Assembly (NCBI GenBank): GCA_016098155.1
Contig: JAAAJB010000488.1
Coordinates: 1,355-27,312 of the forward strand
Source of the DNA: Actinomortierella ambigua
Taxonomy: Eukaryota; Mortierellomycota; Mortierellomycetes; Mortierellales; Mortierellaceae
Reading direction: 5' to 3'
Length of the DNA: 25,958 nucleotides
Notes under the pieces: generated by a model
What the model was told of the DNA's origin: nothing
The model's input: the letters and a program-made list of their open reading frames with translations, nothing else
Database searches by the model: none
Shown: positions 10,706 to 20,658 of the stretch, piece by piece
Layout of the letters: every line of letters begins with the position of its first letter
Numbering within the stretch: position 1 is the stretch's first letter
Position numbers and translations under genes: made by a program

Positions 10706-13700
10706 CCGCATCCTCCTCCATCGACGACCCTCCTTCCATGGAGAGGAGTGCTGCCATTGCTACCCATACCTCACCACCACCAAACATTGCTCAACATTCC
10801 CCTTCAGCACCCACCCTAGTCACCAGCAACACAGCAGCAACCACAGCAATACCAACAACCACTCCCACTCCTTCTACCTCTATTATTACTACTACTACGA
10901 CAGAACCAGCGATCACTGCACCAATACCTAATGCAGCAGCCACGATCGATAAAGCACAAGAAGAAGGACAGCCACCACCGTTACCATTACCATCACAACA
11001 ACAGCAACAACATCCACTACAATATCAAACTCTTACTCGCCAGCTCTCCGCGGATGGAGCTGCACCGTTAATACCAATGTCCTCCTCATCCCGCACAGCC
11101 TCGGACACTCCCCAAGAGTCGGCGTCTCTGTTGGACCAGCTAAAGGGCACCAGCGCAACCAGCCAGCGCCAGCAACAGGATCCATCCTACATGACCTTCG
11201 AGTCCTTCTTCTCCATCGCATCCTCGCCAGAGGAGCGTGGTATGAGCTTTGAGGAGATGCTGATGGCGAACGAGGCCGTGGCTGCTGCCGCAAGCGCTGC
11301 CACCGCCGGCGACACCTACCGCTCACCCACACAGGACATCTTGCTTCGGCCAACCTCTCCATATCGTCAACCCTTTAGTGCACACTCGGCCTCCTCATCG
11401 CCGTCCTCTAGAACTACAACAATTGGTGGTGGTGCACGGTCGACACCCCAAACACCTATCACATTGTTTGCTGGACCAACCCCCTCGTCGACCGCTGCAA
11501 CAGCAACATTAACAACAGGAGTAGGAGGAGTAGGAGTAGGAGTAGGAGCAGGAGCAACAACAACAACGGCAACAACAACAACAACAACAACAGCAGCAGC
11601 AATATCACCGTCCACGACAACATCAACAATGACATCGACCACAAACACCCCTACAGTGTCGCCAGGGGTATTACCTATTACCATCCCCTCGCCAAACCAC
11701 AGTAGGCGCATGTCAATGTCACAAGACCATGCAGACAGAGACGACCCGCTCCTACCCCCGCACTCACCCTCCAGCGACCCATCCTCGATCAAGACCATCC
11801 TCTCCTCCTCCGGCTTCTTTCCGGGGACAAGTCCTGAAGAGATGGAAGAGGCCGCGTTGGACTATCGGCTCAAGGGCCGCAGTCGTGCCTCGCGTGGCTA
11901 TTCGGCTGATTTTAGTACCAACAACTGGACGACAGCGGTTGGCATCGGTAGTGGATATGGTCCGAATCAGCCAGGATCTCCCCGGAGCAAGAGCCCTGCC
12001 AGCACACATCGCCAGGGCGTACAGCTACATGGTCATGGTCATGGTCATAGTCACGGTCATGGTCATGGAGGTGCAAGTAGCTATCATCCTCACCCCCCTC
12101 CTTCACCAGGAGTCGCATCGTCCTACTCACAGCACGACTTGAGCGATCACCATGCGTTCAGCAGTCACAGCAGTAGCACCCATCATCTTGCTCCCATTCG
12201 GTCTGGCGCAGGCGGAGCAAGTCCAAGTGCAAGTGCGGGTGGTGCTGGCAGCGGGAGTGGGAGTGGGAATGGTGGTGGCGTAGACGGAGGATCAAGATGG
12301 GGAAGACGAGGACGAGGACGACCAGGACCAGGACCAGGGCCAGGAACTTCGACGTCCGACTCTTCGACAGAAGAGCTGCCCCTTTCAGAATTCTTGTCAA
12401 AGACGGCACCACCATCATCACCACCTGGCTTTCCCCCAAGGTCGTCTGTCTATCAACTCCCCGAATTCCCACCAGCCTCCTACCAAGTAGCAGGAGGAGG
12501 AGGAGGAGGAAGCCCCAAGGCATCATCACCAACAAACATCCCAAGACACAGCACCTCTGCCGAAAGCGGCACCAGAGGCTCTAGCTCCTTTCAAGGACCC
12601 AGGACATTGTATGCTGGATTTCCCAACTTTCGACCCCCGGCCTCGCCTCCACCCAACGATGGCTTCACCATGACCTTTTCCAACCAGACCGCCAAGATCC
12701 CCATTACGTCTGTCTCGGGTGACTTTACGGGCTTTCAGGACTATGACCCTCAAGTCGAACAAATACTCGAGTCGCCCCACCATGGCCGAGGAAGGGGTAG
12801 AAAGAGCCGTCGATCCTCGCCCAATGCAACCACACCAGCGACGGAGACACCAACCCCATCGCCCAAGGAAAACTGCCATAAAAATGCAGGCGGATCAGAG
12901 ACATCGGCAACAACAGTAGCAACAGGGTCGTCTGCAGCAGTAGCAGCATCAGCTTCAGCAACCGCAGAAGGCAATGCTGCTGCTGCTGCTCCTGCTACTG
13001 CTACTGCTACGACATCTGCCTCTGCTTCAGCTTCTGCGACTGCAGCCCCAAGGACAGAGGCGGCGGCGGCGGAGGAGGAGCAGCAGCAGCAGCAACAGGA
13101 ACAACCCCACGAGAACGACCTTTGGGTGCGGCGATACAAGGTCTTCCCAGGTCGGAACGTGTTTTTGCTGAAGGGTCGGATCATGACGAGCCGAGACTTT
13201 CCAGCGTTTACGGTGGCGGTGATGTTAGTCCTGGTCCCGACAGGACTGTTCCATGGGTTTGTGTCCCCATACCTCTGGCACCATCTCAGCCCGGCAGCAC
13301 CGCTGGTGCAGGCCTACCTGTTTATTGTGGCGTTCTCGACGATGCTCAAGACGTCGTGGACGGACCCCGGCGTGATCCCGCGAGGACTCGACAGTGACCC
13401 GCCCTTGGACTTGCCACTGGATTATGGCGATGGGATGGCTTCGTCGTCGTTCTACCCGCCCAAGGGCCTGCCACGCGTCAAGGAGATCCAGGTCGGCATG
13501 TATACGGTCCGGCTAAAGTATTGTGATACATGCAGGATCTATCGCCCGCCACGGTGTAGCCACTGTCGTCAGTGTGATAATTGTGTTGGTAAGGGGAAGG
13601 CATAGAGTGTCGTTTATTCTCTTTTTTTGTTTGTTTGTTTGTTTCGTCATACCACTAACACATACATGGCGCCCCGGTCGCCCTTTCTATCTCTACCCTT

Positions 13701-14433
13701 CCCCATCTATTTTTCTGTGACGTGTCTTTTTAACATCACATCAGAGGACGAAGACCATCATTGCATATGGCTGAACAACTGTATCGGACGGCGAAACTAC
13801 AAGTACTTTTGGATCTTTGTGACGACGGCGGCGGTGTATGCGCTTCTGACGGCCAGTCTTTGTCTGACGCACTTGCTCATGCTGTACAATGAGAGGAAGG
13901 ACGATGTCGCGGGGCGGAATTTTGGACATGCCATGGGCCGTGCACCGGTGTCGACGCTCGTGATGCTGTTTGCCTTTGTCATGGGCTTTGCCGTGGGTGC
14001 ACTGGCCGGATATCATTATTGGCTTGCGACGATGAACCGCACGACGCATGAGCAGGTGGGTTGGGAAGACGTGGTTGTTTGTTATTGTTGTATGAAGCTG
14101 AGAGAAGAAACAGACTTGATGGACTGACAGTTTGCTTCTATTTTCTTTTTTCTTTTCTTTTCTTTCTTTCTTTTTTTACTAGCTCGGAGCCTCGATGATG
14201 AAACCGCATGAGGTGGATAATCCGTTTGATCGAGGCAGTATTCCCAAGAACTGCGCCGCTGTGCTCTGTAGACCGCCTACAAAGAGGTAATGAAGACGAC
14301 GGTTGACTATTATTTATTTATTGCGGCAAAGTTTGAAAGTGACCATACTGACGCTCCCACAAAAAACAACCCCCTTTTTATTTACCTTCCATCACCTAGT
14401 TATGTCAGACGCCGCGACTACACAATAGTGTGA
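10702..14433 (+). CDS. ERF2: DHHC palmitoyltransferase, Erf2 type
   Basis: Integral membrane S-acyltransferase; yeast Erf2 (with Erf4/Shr5) palmitoylates Ras on the endoplasmic reticulum. Proposed exons are 10702-13588, 13745-14055, 14183-14286 and 14400-14433: 3336 nt, 1111 aa, no stop. Residues 1 to about 800 are low complexity (Ser, Thr, Pro, Ala, Gln, Gly) with a GH-rich repeat near 12030-12070. The conserved part starts at VRRYKVFPGRNVFLLKGR. Likely TM1 is at about 833-855 and TM2 at about 867-884. A DPG motif is at 888-890. The Cys-rich domain starts at C941 (YCDTCRIYRPPRCSHC). The catalytic DHHC is at 966-969 (Cys969), followed by IWLNNCIGRRNYKYFW. TM3 is at about 983-1009 and TM4 at about 1029-1057. 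The TTxE motif is TTHE at 1062-1065, and the tail carries NPFDRGS. Motif order matches Erf2-type enzymes. The family call is firm; Erf2 over other fungal DHHC paralogues rests on the FPG/GGR-like entry and tail. The start codon is uncertain because the N-terminus has no conserved anchor. Confidence 0.88.
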
Positions 14434-14524
14434 ATGAAAAAAACCCCCCCCCCCCCTTCTTTTTTTCCCCCCCCTTCCCCAACAAAAAACACCCCCCCAA
14501 CCCCTAAATCCGCATCCGGGGGGG
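14434..14524. other. homopolymer-rich left border of the gap
   Basis: Directly after the DHHC stop the sequence is mostly C runs with a few A, T and G runs, ending in a G run at the first N. Base quality is doubtful here, so the 3' UTR of the DHHC gene cannot be read. Confidence 0.6.
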
Positions 14525-15292
14525 NNNNNNNNNNNNNNNNNNNNNNNNNNNNNNNNNNNNNNNNNNNNNNNNNNNNNNNNNNNNNNNNNNNNNNNNNNNN
14601 NNNNNNNNNNNNNNNNNNNNNNNNNNNNNNNNNNNNNNNNNNNNNNNNNNNNNNNNNNNNNNNNNNNNNNNNNNNNNNNNNNNNNNNNNNNNNNNNNNNN
14701 NNNNNNNNNNNNNNNNNNNNNNNNNNNNNNNNNNNNNNNNNNNNNNNNNNNNNNNNNNNNNNNNNNNNNNNNNNNNNNNNNNNNNNNNNNNNNNNNNNNN
14801 NNNNNNNNNNNNNNNNNNNNNNNNNNNNNNNNNNNNNNNNNNNNNNNNNNNNNNNNNNNNNNNNNNNNNNNNNNNNNNNNNNNNNNNNNNNNNNNNNNNN
14901 NNNNNNNNNNNNNNNNNNNNNNNNNNNNNNNNNNNNNNNNNNNNNNNNNNNNNNNNNNNNNNNNNNNNNNNNNNNNNNNNNNNNNNNNNNNNNNNNNNNN
15001 NNNNNNNNNNNNNNNNNNNNNNNNNNNNNNNNNNNNNNNNNNNNNNNNNNNNNNNNNNNNNNNNNNNNNNNNNNNNNNNNNNNNNNNNNNNNNNNNNNNN
15101 NNNNNNNNNNNNNNNNNNNNNNNNNNNNNNNNNNNNNNNNNNNNNNNNNNNNNNNNNNNNNNNNNNNNNNNNNNNNNNNNNNNNNNNNNNNNNNNNNNNN
15201 NNNNNNNNNNNNNNNNNNNNNNNNNNNNNNNNNNNNNNNNNNNNNNNNNNNNNNNNNNNNNNNNNNNNNNNNNNNNNNNNNNNNNNNNNNNN
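14525..15292. other. assembly gap (768 N)
   Basis: A run of 768 N. No content can be inferred. The frames that cross it in several registers are artefacts of untranslated N. Confidence 0.99.
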
Positions 15293-16135
15293 AATTTTGT
15301 TTTTTTTTTTTTTTTTTTTTTTTGCATTGTGCGCGAATAAACCCCTTTCCCGCTGAACCATCGTAGACTCGCCTACTCTTCCAACTTTTATTTGTTGCAA
15401 TTGTTACCAACAAAAAGGGGATACCTTGTGAACTTGTCCCACGAGGGAGGTTCTCTTGCATTAAGCATGCTACGGAAACAGTCTTTGGGTGTCGCTCGGT
15501 TCGCAAGGAGTCTGTCTGTCTACATCAAAAATGAGATGAGGACTTTTGTTCCCACCTCCAATAGGATAAAGTGGGACATCAAAAGTACAAGATGGAGGTG
15601 GTCTGTCTTTACTTTGTACCAACTTCACATCCGGGGATACCACCTCTGCTACCACCCAAAAATGACGCGTCCTATGCACGTTATTTTTTATTGTTTCATG
15701 ACAGCGGCACATTTGTCATACATATGATGCTTTACAGGGCCTGATCGGTCGGGACTTTGTCTCTGAATCCCTTCACCCCGAAGAATTATCTGTATGCGAG
15801 CATGGAATTCAACAAGAAGAAGAAAAGGCAGAAGCGGTGTAGTAGTGGCAAAGGAAGAGACAATTATTCAGCTTGCCACCTTGTCTGGCTTTCCTTGCAG
15901 TTTACGAAACTCTTGGACCACCATCCTTATTTCTCCACATTCACCAACACTGGACGCATTAATAAAAGGGTTGTAGACAACCGCTTTTTTTAAAAAAAAA
16001 AAAAAAAACATCCTCACCTATCCATACTAGCTTTTCTCCTTTCTACACAATCTCTCTCTCTCTCTCTCCTCTCCATCTGTCTCTGTCTCTCGCTGTATCA
16101 TACCACTCCACCCAACAACACCAAACAACTGCATC
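15293..16135. promoter_or_regulatory. intergenic region and promoter of the first GST copy
   Basis: It begins with a T run (15300-15323) at the gap border. No conserved coding frame was recognised. Candidate promoter features near the gene are an ATTATTCAGC decamer (15863-15872), which recurs twice upstream of the second GST; a TATA-like AATAAAAG at 15961-15968, about 170 bp before the ATG; an A run (15992-16008); and a CT microsatellite (about 16051-16071) in the probable leader. Confidence 0.45.
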
Positions 16136-17225
16136 ATGACTTACCTCGACCAAGTACGAGCTTTACTACTTTCCCCTTCAGGGGCTTGTGATGACCATCC
16201 GCGCGATACTGTGCATTGGCGGTGCCAACTGGACCGCAAAGTTTGTCACCGCAGATGAGTGGAGCAAGGTCAAGCCTACTACGCCATTTGGCACCCTTCC
16301 TTACCTGAAAGTGATCGACAACAAGACTGGCGAGGTAAATCATGTACATGGAAAAAATTTATACAAGAGTTGTGTGTGGTGCGCAGCGCAAAGCAGCGTC
16401 TGTGTATGTGTAGTGTTGTACTGTGCTGTGCTGTCCTGCGCTGTGCTGTTACGTTTTTAACGGGTTTAGACTAACACACACGTGGACACGATCTACCCAT
16501 ATCCCGTCTATTTCTGTTCTATCCCTTCTCTTGCCCCTCTCTCTCCTTAAAAAACATACACCTGTATATACAATACTATTCTTTTTCTTCTTCTTCTTCT
16601 TTTTCTTCAGGTTCTTGTCGTTTCCGAGATCTCTGCCATCGAGCGTTACTTGGCCCAAAAGTTTGAGTTGCTCGGGTTGACAGAGGCCGAGAAGCTCCAG
16701 GTCAATGTGCTGCTGAGCTTGCACAACAGCCTGAACAACTTTTGGATCCAGTGCATGCTGCTCGGAGAGAACGCATTCGCGGCCGATAACCTTGTCAAGT
16801 TGATCAACACCAAGGTCCCCGCCTGGATCGCCAACTGTGAGAAGGAGCAGGTGAAGAATGGTTCAATCGGCCACTTTGTTGGCCAGCAGGTAAGATACAG
16901 GGGAGAGAGAGAGAGAGAGAGCAAAAGAGAAAAAGATACTTACCCCTTCCTCTTTATGTTCATGTTCCTTTCCTTGTAGATCACCTATGCAGATATCGCT
17001 GCAAGCACGTTGATGGACGCCCTGTTGAGCATCGGAGGCATGGAGGCAGTGCTGAACGAGAAGACAGCCCCCAACCTGTATGCTGTCAAGCGCAAGGTCG
17101 ACAGCCACCCCAGATACCTGTCCTTCCGCAAGTCGGAGGATTTTAAGAAGCTGAGCATTGGCACGGAGGGGTTTGTCAGCGGCAAGGCATTCTCCTACGA
17201 CACGAAGAAGATGCACGTCGTCTAA
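16136..17225 (+). CDS. sigma-like glutathione S-transferase, copy 1, start out of frame
   Basis: Cytosolic GST fold, would conjugate glutathione to electrophiles. The conserved body reads 16152-16334, 16611-16889 and 16980-17225 (about 235 aa). Both introns are phase 0 and sit where the two downstream copies have theirs. The N-terminal domain starts KYELYYFPLQG, with the probable catalytic Tyr in YYF, and carries TPFGTLPYL. The C-terminal domain has HFVGQQITYADIAAS and ends KKMHVV. Two oddities stand out. The only upstream ATG (16136) is one base out of frame with the body, and the body frame has a TGA at 16137-16139, so its first own ATG is 16191, which would delete the catalytic strand. Also, the motif that reads ESMAI or ESLAI in the other copies is EISAI here, so the Ser that contacts the gamma-glutamyl group is Ile. 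This could be a sequencing indel, a decaying gene or a diverged paralogue. Membership of the family is certain; the start is not. Confidence 0.82.
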
Positions 17226-18078
17226 ACCACACACAATAGACGTTTTGTTTTCCGCTGTTTATACTCTCCTTCTAAATTTCCCACTCCATGTGGAAAATTA
17301 CCACAACGTTCATACCCTTATCTCATCGTCATAGCAAACGGACTACGTAAAAGCGGGGAAGAGGGTGATAATACTGGAGGCCAGAGAGAGAGAGGTTGAG
17401 AAGGGGGGGGGGCATGTGCGCAGAAAACACCTAAACAGTCTACTGGTTCTTTTTACCCCTATCGACGTAGTGGAGAGAACGTAGGGAGATCATGAAGGTA
17501 CATCTATCGCGCAGTCCTTCGATGGGAAGGAGACACGGTGGCACGGGGGGACAACAGCAGTAGAGATTGGGTAACTTCTTGATCCTCCTTTCTGTGTCTG
17601 TGGGAGAGAAAGAAACAACGCTAATGGAAGGTGTTATTATTCAGCAAACTGCAAACTGCAATGTTGTTTCGACCTCCTGGTTGGGCTGATTCCCCAATTG
17701 ATAATTATTTGAGGAGACCCAAAAAAAAAAAATAAATAAAATTAAGATTTTTTTTTCGAAGGGGGACAGGATGATTATTCAGCAGGTCAAGGGCCCGCTC
17801 CTGCTGTCCGTGTTCTGCGTTGATCCATCGCATCCTCTGTTGCTGGAAACTGAAAATAGCCTGTACAGGGAATTGGCCACAACTGGGTCTTGCTCTACTC
17901 TCTCCACAAACCAACAAAGTTGGCACGGCTTTGGGTCCCTCGCTCCTTTGTCCGTATAAAAGACTTGTCGACGTCCTTTTTTTTGTTGATTCGAAACTCC
18001 AACATTCGCCCTCAAGCTCAGCACACATAATCCCCCCCCTCGTCACTTTTACACTTTCCCACATACACTAAACCGAAA
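17226..18078. promoter_or_regulatory. spacer between GST copies 1 and 2, with promoter of copy 2
   Basis: No gene is supported. ATTATTCAGC occurs twice (17636-17645 and 17774-17783), and a TATA box sits at 17955-17961. The 3' end of copy 1 lies in the first few hundred bases; no canonical AATAAA was picked out there. A/T-rich low-complexity sequence fills 17720-17757. Confidence 0.45.
17950..17961 (+). promoter_or_regulatory. TATA box of GST copy 2
   Basis: GTCCGTATAAAA, about 120 bp before the ATG. The 11-mer GTCCGTATAAA is shared exactly with the promoter of copy 3 (20541-20551), which supports it as a conserved core promoter element. Confidence 0.65.
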
Positions 18079-19112
18079 ATGTCCCCCAAGTACCAGATCC
18101 ACTACTTTGGTGTCCACGGCGTGGTCGCCGTCAGCCGCGCCATGCTCTGCATTGCCGGTGCCGATTGGTCCCAAAGGTCAGAGACCTTTGATAGCTGGCC
18201 CGCCGTCAAGGCCTCTACGCCCTTTGGCACTCTCCCCATCATGAATGTCACCAGCGAGTCGGGCGAGGTAAATACAAACAATAAGATTGTTTGTTGTAGT
18301 GGGTGTGTGGGAAACAACCACACACACACAAACGCACGCACATTTTTTTTTTTACTTGGAGTTTGTTTTTTGATGTGAAATGGCGTGAACTGACACCATA
18401 TTCAACTTTCCCCCACTTCCTCTACACCCACTTTCCACCATCCCATCCATCCTCATAGGTGACGGTGATCCCCGAGAGCATGGCCATTGAGCGCTATCTG
18501 GCCAAGAAGTTTGACATGGTCGGCTCCACAGAAGCCGAGCAGATCCAGGTCGATGTCGCTCTGAGCCTGAACAACAGCCTTTCCACCTACTGGATCCAGA
18601 GAGTCATGTATGCGGCTCCCGAGGCGACCGCCAAGGCTTTTGATGAGCTGAAGACCAGCAAGCTCCCAACCTGGATCGCCAGCTGTGAGAAGGTCCTGGC
18701 CAAGAATGGTTCGAACGGCCACTTTGTTGGTGATAAGGTATGAGACCCACGCAACAAGTAGAAAAAACAGAGAGAGAGAGAGAGAGAGAGAGTGGGAACT
18801 GCCCTTGACCCTATGAATGCAAAAATGACTTACCCCCCCATTTTTCATTTTCATCTTATTCCTCTCCAGATCACCGTTGCGGACATCAGCGCAAGTGCCT
18901 TGATGGACGCCCTGCTGCCGGCTGAGGGTGTGGATGCCGTTCTGAACGAGAAGACTGCCCCCAACCTGTTTGCTGTCAAGCGCAAGGTCGACGGCCACCC
19001 CAAGTACCTGGCCTACCGCAAGTCGGACGAGTTTGCGCAGATGAGCGAAGTCCAGTCAAAGTTCGTCACCAAGTTTGGCTTTGACATGAAGAAGATCCAC
19101 GTTGTCGCTTAA
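18079..19112 (+). CDS. sigma-like glutathione S-transferase, copy 2
   Basis: Exons 18079-18267, 18459-18737 and 18870-19112; 236 aa; introns of 191 and 132 nt, both phase 0. Start is the ATG giving MSPKYQIHYF. Tyr9 is the likely catalytic residue. The N-terminal thioredoxin-like domain includes TPFGTLPIM (position of the cis-Pro) and the glutathione-binding ESMAIERYLA motif with Ser70. The C-terminal helical domain has HFVGDKITVADISAS, whose Thr/Asp form the usual GST N-capping box, and NEKTAPNLFAVKRKVDGHP. The chain ends KKIHVVA. No signal peptide or membrane segment is visible, so the protein is likely cytosolic. All recognised motifs are intact, making this the reference copy of the array. 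The substrate cannot be deduced. Sigma-like is my reading of the KYxxxYF start and overall length. Confidence 0.93.
18768..18793 (+). repeat. (GA)n microsatellite in intron 2 of GST copy 2
   Basis: A GA run within the 132-nt intron. Copy 1 has a shorter GA run at the same place in its own intron 2 (16903-16921), and copy 3 has a degenerate GAGA/GGAGA stretch (21270-21302). The repeat may descend from the ancestral intron. Confidence 0.7.
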
Positions 19113-20129
19113 GCGAAAAAAAACAGACCAAACAAACCAACCAAGATTAGGAATACTCGTTTTGCGCTGTGTGGCATTTCTAAGCAGGAGGAGCGGGCCT
19201 CTCTCCTTCTCTTTCACAGTGTCTTTATACCAACAATCCTTGTCATTCATTGCTACATAGTTTTCCTCTCCCCCCCATCCACCACCCTTTTGCGTCATGA
19301 CAAACTAGTTACGCAAAAGGTCGTTTACAATAACAAAGACAAAATAGTTTATTCAAAGAGAAGAAAGTGCTAATGAATGGAGGGGGGGGGGGAAGGTTGG
19401 ATTCGGTAATGGATCATCGGAGGAACAGAGAAGGCGAGGACGGATGCACTACGCTGAACTTGGCTCCTTTTCCCCCAAAGGAAAAAAAAACTTGTTGGTC
19501 TTCTTCATGGGACTACGGATTTGCCGACTACTCTATCAACCTGCATTCTGCTCATACACACGTACAAGAGGGAGCGTACATGGCTTGCAGAACTTGTGAG
19601 GTACAGAATTGAAAAAGAAAAGCCGCGCAGCCATACCCCCCCTTGCCCCATCAGATCTTACTTTGGCCTCTTCTTGACAGCACGTTCTCTCAAAAAGTTT
19701 GACAAAGGAACAAAGTTGACTTATTGTATCTTTGTGACATGGGCCATGAGTTATATCTTCTTGTTTTTCAGGAGAACAGCGTGTCAACAGATCCTATCAC
19801 TGCATTTTGGCATGGATGAATAATCAACGAGAAATGCTCCTTCTATCCCCCTCTCTTTGTTCCCGCTAACCTACAACTCAACAAAGCCAACGCCGTTCAC
19901 TAGTGCTTGAGAGGACAGAGTTGCTGCTAACCGATGAGGTGCACACCCACGTCTTGTGCGCAGCACTCGGAAATCCTAGAACGCAAACTTTTCTCTTTGT
20001 CCCCGATTGCCTATTTGTTTGTGTACAACTTCAAAAACCCAACGAGCACGGCGATCTATCCAGTGTACCTGACGCGCCCTTAGCCCGTGAACCAACGACC
20101 CTCCCCTCTATTTCTTCCTCTGACAAGGA

Positions 20130-20440
20130 CTACTGTAAGGATCAGGGTAGGTGGGACATTTGCAACAGGTTCTAAAGGATCGGGTCGAACGGGGGAACCA
20201 ACTACTCGATATGGCGTAATGTTCAAGTGTGCACAGGGGGAGGGGACGAATTTTGTCTGTGTGTAGATTGAGGAGAGGGTGTACGCGTAAGCATTGAAAT
20301 CATGTGTTGGTATATTGGATAAACTCAAAAAAGGAAATGAATGAGGAGAGGGACGCACAATTCATCATACACAGGGGCCATTGTTTCTTGACTTGTCAAC
20401 CGACTTTGCCCCTCACACTACTACCGTATGAATTCTGCAA
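20130..20440 (+). repeat. upstream block of GST copy 3, left member of a duplicated pair
   Basis: Colinear with 25569-25880. Matching landmarks are AAAGGATC (20174), GGAACCA (20194), GTTCAAGTGTG (20221-20231), ACGCGTAA (20283-20290), CTTGTCAACC (20392-20401) and an 18-mer ending GTATGAA (20415-20432; 16 of 18 identical). It ends about 220 bp before the copy 3 ATG, so it probably holds upstream regulatory sequence of that gene. Confidence 0.75.
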
Positions 20441-20540
20441 CAAATAGCGTCAGATATCCATGCTAGCACCTTTGCAAAACTAACAGACCAGCACAGTATC
20501 TTTTTGGTGTGTGTGTGTGTGCGTATACCTATTGTTTTCC

Positions 20541-20552
20541 GTCCGTATAAAT
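20541..20552 (+). promoter_or_regulatory. TATA box of GST copy 3
   Basis: GTCCGTATAAAT, 107-113 bp before the ATG. It shares the GTCCGTATAAA core with copy 2 at almost the same distance from the start codon. Confidence 0.65.
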
Positions 20553-20658
20553 GGGGAGGGGGATTGCCGATACCCCACTTTTTTTCTGGTATCCAACAAG
20601 CTCTCAAGCTAGCCACCTTGCCATCTCTCCCTCCAAACACTCAACGTAAAACTAAACC

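Larger units (their letters stand above)
19113..20658. other. spacer between GST copies 2 and 3
   Basis: About 1.5 kb with no recognisable gene on either strand. Short open frames are present but lack start context, codon bias or family resemblance. The last 530 bp form the promoter of copy 3, with a block that recurs at the right end of the window and a TATA box at 20546-20552. A GT run sits at 20508-20520. Confidence 0.5.

Noticed and set aside
14392..15506. Long open frames across the N gap in several registers
   Set aside because: They consist of untranslated N and carry no sequence information.
15590..15660. GAGGTGGT / ACCACCTC inverted repeat
   Set aside because: Short arms in low-complexity sequence with several alternative partners; not a convincing hairpin or element end.
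20175..20200. GGGTCGAAC resembling a tRNA T-arm
   Set aside because: No acceptor stem, D-arm or anticodon arm can be folded around it; the block is explained as part of the duplicated GST upstream region.
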